This document shows positions 57,432 through 64,000 of a stretch of DNA of 64,000 bases, in pieces. Under the pieces are notes generated by a model that worked only from the letters and a program-made list of their open reading frames with translations, was not told where the DNA came from and ran no database searches. The first letter of the stretch is position 1. Each line of letters begins with the position of its first letter. The position numbers were made by a program, and so were the translations under genes. Origin of the DNA: Vibrio fortis (GTDB lineage: Bacteria; Pseudomonadota; Gammaproteobacteria; Enterobacterales; Vibrionaceae); the NCBI RefSeq assembly GCF_024347475.1, contig NZ_AP025487.1, positions 2,418,001 through 2,482,000 on the forward strand, written 5' to 3'.

Positions 57432-57989
57432 TTAAACTTCCATCAACTCTTTTTCTTTAGTTGCTAGAACTTCGTCTACGTTCTTAACCGCAGCGTCAGT
57501 TAGCTTTTGAATTTCGTCTTGTGCTTTGCGATCTTCGTCTTCAGAGATTTCTTTATCTTTAAGAAGTGCTTTTAGGTCGCTGTTTGCGTCACGACGGATG
57601 TTACGGATAGCAACACGGCCACCTTCAGCTTCGCCACGAACGATTTTAACTAGGTCTTTACGACGCTCTTCCGTTAGCGGTGGAAGTGGAACACGGATAA
57701 CCGTACCCGCAGACATAGGGTTTAGGCCTAGGTCAGAAGTCATGATCGCTTTTTCAACTAGCGGCGTTAGTGTTTTATCAAACACTGTGATTGCTAGAGT
57801 ACGCGCGTCTTCAGCAATAACGTTAGCAACTTGAGTTAGAGGCGTTGGTGCACCGTAGTACTCTACAGAGATGCCAGATAGTAGGCTTGGGTGCGCACGA
57901 CCTGTACGGATTTTTTGCAGGCTATTTCTTAGTGCTTCAACACTTTTTTCCATGCGCTCTTGAGCGTCTTTTTTGATTTCGTTAATCAC
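57432..57989 (-). CDS. frr: ribosome recycling factor
   Basis: Splits post-termination ribosomes with EF-G. 185 residues, exactly as in E. coli. Starts with GTG at 57989 after AAGGTGAAATT; the longer open frame to 58055 is rejected because the homologous N-terminus is I-N-E-I-K-K-D-A-Q. The long helical domain I begins [10 protein letters not shown], with [10 protein letters not shown] and domain [12 protein letters not shown]. Order pyrH-frr is standard. Confidence 0.98.
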   Translation of the reverse strand: MINEIKKDAQERMEKSVEALRNSLQKIRTGRAHPSLLSGISVEYYGAPTPLTQVANVIAEDARTLAITVFDKTLTPLVEKAIMTSDLGLNPMSAGTVIRVPLPPLTEERRKDLVKIVRGEAEGGRVAIRNIRRDANSDLKALLKDKEISEDEDRKAQDEIQKLTDAAVKNVDEVLATKEKELMEV

Positions 57990-58039
57990 AATTTCACCTT
58001 GATTATGTTCTTTCTTCAAGAAAGCTTTTAGGAGTGATG

Positions 58040-58072
58040 AAAATAAACTCGCCAAGGCAATACCTTGGCGAG
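58040..58072 (-). terminator. attenuator-like hairpin between pyrH and frr
   Basis: Perfect 10-bp stem CTCGCCAAGG / CCTTGGCGAG, loop of 5, followed on the minus strand by TTTATTTTC. Moderately terminator-like; frr begins 50 bases later. Confidence 0.6.
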
Positions 58073-58079
58073 AGGGTCA

Positions 58080-58811
58080 TTATTCAGTTTCGCTGATTAA
58101 TGTACCTTCAGTCTCACCCATAACCACGCGACGTAGTGCGCCTGGCTTGTTCATGTTAAATACGCGGATTGGCATTTTGTGATCACGTGCTAGCGTAAAT
58201 GCAGCCAAGTCCATTACTTTTAGCTCTTTCTCAAGAACTGTGTTGTAAGACAAAGTATCATACAGCTCTGCGTCTGGGTTGGCTACTGGGTCAGCCGTAA
58301 ATACACCATCTACTTTTGTTGCTTTTAGAACAACGTCAGCTTCAATCTCGATACCGCGTAGACATGCAGCAGAATCTGTAGTGAAGAACGGGTTACCTGT
58401 ACCAGCAGAGAAGATAACAACACGACCTTGACGAAGTTGAGAAATCGCATCAGCCCAGTTGTAGTCGTCACACACGCCCTTCAGAGGGATAGCAGACATT
58501 ACACGTGCATTAACGTAAGCGCGGTGCAGAGCATCACGCATAGCTAGGCCGTTCATTACTGTTGCTAGCATACCCATGTGGTCGCCTACAACGCGGTTCA
58601 TGCCTGCTTCAGCAAGACCTGCACCGCGGAAAAGGTTACCACCACCGATTACAACACCTACTTGAACACCTAGTTCAACCAATTCTTTTACTTCTTGAGC
58701 CATACGATCAAGGATCGTTGGGTCAATACCAAAACCTTCTTCGCCTTGTAGCGCTTCACCGCTAAGTTTTAACAGAATACGTTGATACGCTGGTTTAGGG
58801 TTCGTAGTCAT
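58080..58811 (-). CDS. pyrH: uridylate kinase
   Basis: Phosphorylates UMP to UDP. 243 residues (E. coli 241). Amino acid kinase fold: [34 protein letters not shown] and K-A-T-K-V-D-G-V-F. It shares the pathway with upp in this window. Order tsf-pyrH-frr is standard; a terminator separates it from tsf. Confidence 0.98.
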   Translation of the reverse strand: MTTNPKPAYQRILLKLSGEALQGEEGFGIDPTILDRMAQEVKELVELGVQVGVVIGGGNLFRGAGLAEAGMNRVVGDHMGMLATVMNGLAMRDALHRAYVNARVMSAIPLKGVCDDYNWADAISQLRQGRVVIFSAGTGNPFFTTDSAACLRGIEIEADVVLKATKVDGVFTADPVANPDAELYDTLSYNTVLEKELKVMDLAAFTLARDHKMPIRVFNMNKPGALRRVVMGETEGTLISETE

Positions 58812-58926
58812 GGAGTTTACCTTCCAAAGAGTTGATGATTAACAGTCATGAATAGACAAAAAGTCTCACGACATGTGTCGAGATTCTTATCCATTCATCA
58901 CGGCTAATTTTCCATGCGCTATTCAT

Positions 58927-58958
58927 AAAAAGACCGTAGCATGGGCCACGGTCTTTTT
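58927..58958 (-). terminator. terminator after tsf
   Basis: Minus-strand stem AAAAAGACCGT / ACGGTCTTTTT with a 10-base loop. It divides the rpsB-tsf unit from pyrH. Confidence 0.82.
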
Positions 58959-58977
58959 TCGAACAATACGCTAAGGA

Positions 58978-59823
58978 TTAACCTTTTTGTACCGCTGCAA
59001 CTTCTTCAGCGAAGCTCATTTCAGCAGCTTTCTCGATACCTTCACCAACTTCTAGACGTACGAAGTTAGATACTGCAGCGCCTTTTTCTTTAAGGATTTC
59101 GCCAACAGTTTTCTTAGGTTCCATGATGAAAGCTTGACCTGTTAGAGAGATTTCGCCCGTGAATTTCTTCATACGGCCGATAACCATTTTCTCAGCGATC
59201 TCTTGAGGCTTGCCTTCGTTCATAGCGATTTCAACTTGAACAGCTTTCTCTTTAGCTACTACGTCTGCAGGTACGTCTTCTGGGTTAACGAACTCAGGAC
59301 GAGATGCAGCAACGTGCATTGCAACGTGCTTAAGAGTTTCAGCTTCGCCTTCACCAGCAACAACAACACCGATTTTCTCACCGTGACGGTAAGAAGCTAG
59401 TGCAGCACCTTCAACGTAAGATACGCGACGGATGTTGATGTTTTCGCCGATTTTTGCAACTAGAGCAACGCGAGTTTCTTCGAACTGTGCTTGTAGCTCT
59501 TCAACAGAAGCTTTAGAAGCTACTGCTGCAGCTGCAACTTCTTCTGCAAACGCAGTGAAGCTAGCATCTTTTGCTACGAAGTCAGTTTGACAGTTAACTT
59601 CAAGAAGAGCAGCTACGCCGTTCTCTTCTTTGATGATGATTGCGCCTTCAGCAGCAACGTTACCAGCTTTCTTAGCTGCTTTCGCTGCGCCAGATTTACG
59701 CATGTTTTCAATTGCTAGTTCGATGTCAGCGTTTGCTTCTACAAGCGCTTTCTTACATTCCATCATGCCAGCGCCAGTGCGCTCGCGAAGTTCTTTAACT
59801 AGAGCAGCAGTTACAGTTGCCAT
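58978..59823 (-). CDS. tsf: translation elongation factor Ts
   Basis: Guanine nucleotide exchange factor of EF-Tu. 281 residues (E. coli 283). N-terminal UBA-like domain with [16 protein letters not shown], the TDFV loop (N-C-Q-T-D-F-V-A), and the C-terminal helical module. Extremely biased codons, as for ribosomal genes. Transcribed with rpsB, 141 bases upstream, across a partial terminator. Confidence 0.98.
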   Translation of the reverse strand: MATVTAALVKELRERTGAGMMECKKALVEANADIELAIENMRKSGAAKAAKKAGNVAAEGAIIIKEENGVAALLEVNCQTDFVAKDASFTAFAEEVAAAAVASKASVEELQAQFEETRVALVAKIGENINIRRVSYVEGAALASYRHGEKIGVVVAGEGEAETLKHVAMHVAASRPEFVNPEDVPADVVAKEKAVQVEIAMNEGKPQEIAEKMVIGRMKKFTGEISLTGQAFIMEPKKTVGEILKEKGAAVSNFVRLEVGEGIEKAAEMSFAEEVAAVQKG

Positions 59824-59854
59824 TCTCTATTCCTCGGTTGATTCGAAAATAAGG

Positions 59855-59883
59855 TAAAAATCAGGGGCCAAAATGAGGCCCCC
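59855..59883 (-). terminator. partial terminator between rpsB and tsf
   Basis: 6-bp GC stem GGGGCC / GGCCCC with a 7-base loop; on the minus strand followed by TGATTTTTACC. An attenuator between rpsB and tsf is known in E. coli. Confidence 0.65.
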
Positions 59884-59964
59884 GATCTAACTATAACTTA
59901 GCTTACATTTAATATAGATTTCAAAATCTAGATTAGATAAGCCAAGCGTGATTCAGAGCCGCTA

Positions 59965-60696
59965 TTATTCAGCTTCTACAAAACCATCTTTTTCAGCAGC
60001 TACAGCAGCAACGTCTTTGTTACGACCTTCTTTAACCGCGTCTGCAGCAGCGTTTAGGTAAAGCTGTACTGCACGGATTGCATCGTCGTTACCTGGGATA
60101 ACGAAGTCAACGCCGTCTGGGTTAGAGTTAGTATCAACTACAGCGTAAACTGGGATACCTAGGTTGTTTGCTTCTTTAACTGCGATGTGTTCGTGATCAG
60201 CATCGATTACGAATAGAGCGTCTGGTAGGCCGCCCATGTTCTTGATACCACCAAGAGACTTCTCTAGCTTCTCCATTTCACGAGTGCGCATTAGAGCTTC
60301 TTTCTTAGTTAGCTTGTCGAAAGTACCGTCTTGAGCTTGAGCTTCTAGGTCTTTTAGACGCTTGATAGACTGACGAACAGTTTTGTAGTTCGTTAGCATA
60401 CCGCCTAACCAGCGGTTGTTAACGTAGAACTGGTTGCTGTTTACAGCAGCTTCTTTAACAGCTTCAGATGCAGCGCGCTTAGTACCAACAAAAAGAACTT
60501 TACCTTTCTTCTCGCCAACTTTAGCTAGTTCAGCTAGAGCGTCGTTGAACATTGGTACAGTTTTTTCTAGGTTGATGATATGAACCTTGTTACGAGCACC
60601 AAAGATGAATGGCTTCATTTTTGGGTTCCAGTAACGAGTTTGGTGACCGAAGTGAACACCAGCTTTTAGCATATCGCGCATTGATACAGTTGCCAT
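59965..60696 (-). CDS. rpsB: 30S ribosomal protein S2
   Basis: Ribosomal protein of the small subunit, needed to place S1. 243 residues (E. coli 241). N-terminus [17 protein letters not shown]; family signatures R-Y-W-N-P-K-M and [16 protein letters not shown] 60696 with GAGGATTTTAAA upstream; a longer frame to 60729 overlaps the regulatory leader. Head of the rpsB-tsf unit. Confidence 0.98.
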   Translation of the reverse strand: MATVSMRDMLKAGVHFGHQTRYWNPKMKPFIFGARNKVHIINLEKTVPMFNDALAELAKVGEKKGKVLFVGTKRAASEAVKEAAVNSNQFYVNNRWLGGMLTNYKTVRQSIKRLKDLEAQAQDGTFDKLTKKEALMRTREMEKLEKSLGGIKNMGGLPDALFVIDADHEHIAVKEANNLGIPVYAVVDTNSNPDGVDFVIPGNDDAIRAVQLYLNAAADAVKEGRNKDVAAVAAEKDGFVEAE

Positions 60697-60790
60697 TTTA
60701 AAATCCTCTATGGGGTTAGGCCTCCACATCCCCCATGAATCCGACCCCTAACAACTAACGGCTTAAAGCAGCGGTTATTTATGTTGTTGA
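60697..60790 (-). ncRNA. rpsB leader RNA (S2 autoregulatory element)
   Basis: The 5' leader of rpsB has self-complementary parts: GTTAGG at 60747-60752 (minus strand) pairs with CCTAAC at 60715-60720, and CCCC next to it could pair with GGGG in the loop (60730-60734) as a pseudoknot. This resembles the gammaproteobacterial S2 leader through which S2 represses its own translation. Exact boundaries are inferred. Confidence 0.6.
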
Positions 60791-60890
60791 AGCACCCCGG
60801 AACATGTGTCGGAATGTGTGTGATTTAAAGATATAGTAAGTGAACATAAAGGCTGTTTCGCCAAGAGGGAGAAAACAGTCCTGATGTCCG

Positions 60891-60902
60891 GCGCGCTTTA
60901 TA
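60891..60902 (-). promoter_or_regulatory. probable rpsB promoter -10 and GC-rich discriminator
   Basis: Minus-strand TATAAA followed by GCGCGC; such GC-rich discriminators mark stringently controlled ribosomal promoters. The -35 element is poorly defined (about TAGCCA, 17-18 bases upstream). It would give a leader of about 190 bases. Confidence 0.5.
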
Positions 60903-61058
60903 CCATATTTTGTCTATCTTTGGCTAGAAAAAATTCCATTTCACAGCTTGATAATGGCTACTGATAAAGTCCATTTTAGCTACCAAAGCATGGCGTCATT
61001 TATCTTCATTCCACCAGCCAATAAGAGTAACCTTCCCTTTCGTATGGGTATGGCAGTG

Positions 61059-61086
61059 TTGCGCTAAACTGCTGCACTGCTAGAAT
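61059..61086 (+). promoter_or_regulatory. sigma-70 promoter of map
   Basis: TTGCGC, 16 bases, TAGAAT; 46 bases before the map ATG. A good fit to the -35/-10 pattern. Confidence 0.6.
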
Positions 61087-61131
61087 AGCCCCATACGCAC
61101 ACTTAGGTGCGACCTAATTAAGAGATATGCA

Positions 61132-62010
61132 ATGGCTGTAAAAATTAAAACTGCTGAAGAAATCGAAAAAATGCGCGTCGCCGGTAAACTGGCTGCTGAA
61201 ATTCTAGAGATGATCGAACCTCACATTCAAGTAGGTACGACGACAGAAGAACTAAACCAAATCTGTCATGACTACGCTCTAGAAAGAGGCGCATACTCAG
61301 CACCACTTGATTACCACGGTTTCCCTAAGTCTATCTGTACTTCAATCAACCACATTGTGTGCCACGGTATTCCAGCATCACAAGACGAAACGGGTAGCAC
61401 AGGTCAATTTAAGCCTGCTGTACTTAAAGACGGTGACATCCTTAACGTAGACATCACAGTGATTATCCCTGATGACAAAGATGCAGACTTAAGTGTACGC
61501 CCTCAAGGTTACCACGGTGACACCTCGAAGATGTTCCTAGTTGGTGATGTTTCGCCAGCAAACAAACGTCTATGTATGGTTGCACAAGAAGCGCTATACG
61601 AAGGTATGCGCCAAGTTAAGCCTGGTGTTCAATTGGGTCAAATCGGTACTGCGATTGAGAAATACATCAAGACCAACAACAAGAACAACCCACGCGCTAA
61701 ATTCTCTATCGTGAAGGATTACTGTGGCCACGGCATCGGTTCTGAATTCCATGAAGATCCACAAGTCGTGCACTACAAAAACAATGACCGCACTGTACTG
61801 AAAGCGGGCATGTGTTTCACGATTGAACCAATGATCAATGCAGGTAAATTTGGCTGTCGCCTTGATGACGAAGATAGCTGGACGGTGTACACCGCAGACA
61901 GCAAAAACTCTGCACAGTGGGAACACACGCTTGTTGTAACAGACACTGGCTGTGAAGTGCTGACTCTGCGTAGCGACGATACTATTCCTCGTATCATGAA
62001 AAACGCTTAA
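61132..62010 (+). CDS. map: methionine aminopeptidase type I with extra loops
   Basis: Removes N-terminal Met from new proteins. 292 residues, longer than E. coli (264) because of three insertions at about residues 81-95, 111-126 and 181-190. Metal ligands are present: Asp107 in N-V-D-I-T-V, Asp130 in H-G-D-T-S-K-M, His200 in C-G-H-G-I-G, Glu in F-T-I-E-P-M, and Glu in W-E-H-T-L. The spacing of the first two Asp is 23 residues here against 11 in E. coli. Divergent from rpsB as in E. coli. Confidence 0.95.
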   Translation: MAVKIKTAEEIEKMRVAGKLAAEILEMIEPHIQVGTTTEELNQICHDYALERGAYSAPLDYHGFPKSICTSINHIVCHGIPASQDETGSTGQFKPAVLKDGDILNVDITVIIPDDKDADLSVRPQGYHGDTSKMFLVGDVSPANKRLCMVAQEALYEGMRQVKPGVQLGQIGTAIEKYIKTNNKNNPRAKFSIVKDYCGHGIGSEFHEDPQVVHYKNNDRTVLKAGMCFTIEPMINAGKFGCRLDDEDSWTVYTADSKNSAQWEHTLVVTDTGCEVLTLRSDDTIPRIMKNA

Positions 62011-62043
62011 TCGCCTGAGCCAAAAAATCAGCACTCAAGAATC

Positions 62044-62072
62044 TATCCCCGCTTAGTCGGGGATATTTTTTA
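62044..62072 (+). terminator. terminator after map
   Basis: Stem TATCCCCG / CGGGGATA with CTTAGT loop, then TTTTTTAT. Confidence 0.9.
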
Positions 62073-62186
62073 TCCGCCAACCTTCCCGACTCTCTTTACA
62101 AACACGCTTTCACAACCATTTCGATTTCCGCGCAACCTCTGGTAAATTGTCTGTAATCCTATTTTTGCTTGCACGGATAGCAAACT

Positions 62187-64000
62187 ATGCCATACCAATG
62201 TCCTCTTACGTTCAAAGAAGAACAAATAGAAATCAGTGAACTTAAACAAAAACTCGAACTGTTCACCGAATACCAGAAAAACGAGTTTCTCAATCACCAC
62301 CCCGTCACCGACCTCGTACTCTCACGCTCTGAATATATGGATCGTGTTTTGAGTCGCTTGTGGCAGCATTTTGGTTTTAGCGAATTACCCCACATAAGTC
62401 TTGTTGCCGTTGGCGGTTACGGACGCGGTGAACTTCATCCCCTTTCCGACATCGATATTCTTGTCGTTTCTCAAAAAACGCTGCCCAAAGCTTTGGGCGA
62501 TAAGGTCAGTGAATTCATCACCCTGCTTTGGGATCTGAGGTTAGAAGTCGGGCATGCGGTGAGAACCGTCTCGGAGTGTTTAGACATCGGTAGTGCAGAC
62601 CTAACGGTGGCAACCAACCTACAAGAGTCTCGTTTATTGTGTGGCAGTGAAGATACCTTCCAGCAGCTCAAGATGAAGATCCATTCTGACTCATTTTGGC
62701 CTAGCGAAACCTTCTACAAAGCCAAGATTCAAGAACAGAAAGAGCGTCATGCGCGCTATCACGACACAACTTACAACTTAGAGCCGGATATCAAATCTAC
62801 GCCAGGTGGTCTGCGCGATATCCACACTCTCAGCTGGGTTGCACGTCGTCACTTTGGCGCAACGTCTCTGCTTGAGATGAGCAAGTACGGCTTCCTAACT
62901 GATGCCGAGTATCGCGAACTGGTTGAGTGTCAGGATTTCCTATGGCGCGTGCGTTTTGCGCTGCACATTGAATTAAGACGCTATGACAACCGACTTACCT
63001 TTGCCCACCAAGCTCAGGTTGCTGAGCACTTGGGTTATTCTGGTGAAGGTAACCGTGGCGTAGAGATGATGATGAAGGAGTTCTATCGAACTTTGCGTCG
63101 TGTCGCTGAGCTCAACAAGATGCTGCTCAAGCTATTTGATCAAGCGATCATTAATGGCGGTGAAACTCAAGACGCTCAAATTCTCAATGAAGACTTCCAA
63201 AGACGCGGCTCTTTGATTGAAGCTCGTAAACCTGCGTTATTCCAAGCGCGCCCAGAAACCATTCTCGATATGTTTATCCATATCGCTAATGACTCCTCTA
63301 TTGAAGGCGTAAGCCCTCCAACATTAAGACAACTGCGTACGGCACGTCGCAGACTTAACCGCTTCCTACATACCATCCCTGAAGCGCGTGAAAAGTTCAT
63401 GGCCTTGGTGCGTCACCCTAACGCACTGCATAAAGCCTTTAGTCTGATGCACAAACTTGGGGTACTTTCTGCGTATCTTCCACAGTGGAGTCAGATTGTC
63501 GGTCAGATGCAGTTTGACCTTTTCCATGTTTACACCGTGGATGAGCACAGTATTCGATTACTGAAACACATCAACCGTTTCAGTTATGCAGCAAACCATG
63601 ACAAACATCCTATCTGCTGTGAGGTTTACCCTCGCATACAGAAAAAAGAGCTGTTAATTCTCGCCGCTATTTTCCATGACATCGGTAAGGGGCGTGGTGG
63701 TGATCACTCTGAAATTGGCGCAGTGGAAGCTTACTCTTTCTGTATCGAGCACGGCTTGTCTAAACCTGAAGCCAAACTCGTCTCTTGGTTAGTTCAAAAC
63801 CACCTACTAATGTCAGTAACGGCTCAGCGTCGTGACATTTACGACCCAGACGTGATTACCGAGTTCGCCAAAAAAGTCCGTGATGAAGAATCACTGGAGT
63901 ACTTGGTCTGTCTGACTGTCGCCGATATCTGTGCAACCAACCCAGAGCTTTGGAACAGTTGGAAGCGAACCTTATTAGCCGAGCTCTTTCACTCTACTCA
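62187..64000 (+). CDS. glnD: bifunctional uridylyltransferase/uridylyl-removing enzyme, 3' truncated
   Basis: Senses glutamine and uridylylates or deuridylylates P-II proteins such as GlnB (38940). The window holds about the first 604 residues of a protein usually near 870-890. Nucleotidyltransferase motif G-G-Y-G-R-G-E-L-H-P-L-S-D-I-D near residue 75, and the HD domain in F-H-D-I-G-K-G-R-G-G-D-H-S near 495. The C-terminal ACT domains lie beyond the window end. ATG 62187 lacks a strong ribosome site. Next to map, as in E. coli. Confidence 0.97.
   Translation, partial: MPYQCPLTFKEEQIEISELKQKLELFTEYQKNEFLNHHPVTDLVLSRSEYMDRVLSRLWQHFGFSELPHISLVAVGGYGRGELHPLSDIDILVVSQKTLPKALGDKVSEFITLLWDLRLEVGHAVRTVSECLDIGSADLTVATNLQESRLLCGSEDTFQQLKMKIHSDSFWPSETFYKAKIQEQKERHARYHDTTYNLEPDIKSTPGGLRDIHTLSWVARRHFGATSLLEMSKYGFLTDAEYRELVECQDFLWRVRFALHIELRRYDNRLTFAHQAQVAEHLGYSGEGNRGVEMMMKEFYRTLRRVAELNKMLLKLFDQAIINGGETQDAQILNEDFQRRGSLIEARKPALFQARPETILDMFIHIANDSSIEGVSPPTLRQLRTARRRLNRFLHTIPEAREKFMALVRHPNALHKAFSLMHKLGVLSAYLPQWSQIVGQMQFDLFHVYTVDEHSIRLLKHINRFSYAANHDKHPICCEVYPRIQKKELLILAAIFHDIGKGRGGDHSEIGAVEAYSFCIEHGLSKPEAKLVSWLVQNHLLMSVTAQRRDIYDPDVITEFAKKVRDEESLEYLVCLTVADICATNPELWNSWKRTLLAELFHST

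Noticed and set aside
58041-58055. Extended frr start at 58055
   Set aside because: The extra 22 residues have no homology and overlap the pyrH-frr hairpin; GTG 57989 has a proper ribosome site and gives the exact family length.

Overview
The window is core chromosome of a Vibrio species (Gammaproteobacteria, roughly mid-40s % G+C by eye). This rests on a three-gene polar flagellin cluster next to ptsHI-crr, vibrio-type conserved unknowns (DUF2897, DUF2956, DUF4156, TIGR03503-like), and enterobacterial-like blocks such as bamC-dapA, bepA-arsC, dnaQ/rnhA/yafS/gloB/mltD and rpsB-to-tilS. The species is not resolved. I saw no tRNA, rRNA, insertion sequence, prophage, CRISPR array or defence system. 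Nearly every base is explained by recognisable genes and their control signals, so I do not claim a new large system; the points of interest are small.

Layout. 1-4050: 3' part of cysK, then ptsH, ptsI and crr, with strong hairpins lacking U-tracts in both intergenic gaps. 4060-7878: three flagellin genes on the minus strand, two with clear sigma-28 promoters. 8017-10600: DyP peroxidase, a DUF2919 membrane protein, DUF2956, a DUF4156 lipoprotein and a small winged-helix protein. 10799-16773: ArsC-like reductase, dapE, M15 peptidase, DUF2897, bamC-dapA (minus), gcvR and bcp. 16852-22678: PerM-like transporter, TusA-like protein, bepA, arsC, WrbA-like flavoprotein, DUF2069 and DUF2066. 22947-26910: uraA, upp, purM and purN, with PurR-type boxes before uraA and between upp and purM. 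26998-31265: glutamine amidotransferase, gmhA, and fadE behind a FadR-type box. 31525-39703: TIGR03503-like protein, dnaQ, rnhA, yafS-like methyltransferase, gloB, mltD, YIP1 protein, endonuclease-fold protein, glnB and cytochrome c.

39763-60696 is one long minus-strand block. In transcription order it is rpsB, tsf, pyrH, frr, uppS, cdsA, dxr, rseP, bamA, skp, lpxD, fabZ, lpxA, lpxB, rnhB, dnaE, accA, tilS. It joins translation factors, nucleotide and isoprenoid precursors, outer-membrane protein assembly, lipid A and fatty acid synthesis, and replication. Hairpins between several of its genes suggest it is read in segments. The window ends with map and the 5' part of glnD, divergent from rpsB.

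Genes act together in recognisable sets: PTS phosphorelay (ptsH/ptsI/crr); pyrimidine and purine salvage or synthesis (uraA/upp/purM/purN); lysine and diaminopimelate (dapA/dapE); outer-membrane biogenesis (bamA, bamC, skp, bepA, rseP); lipid A (lpxA/B/D, gmhA for its core); nitrogen signalling (glnB, glnD).
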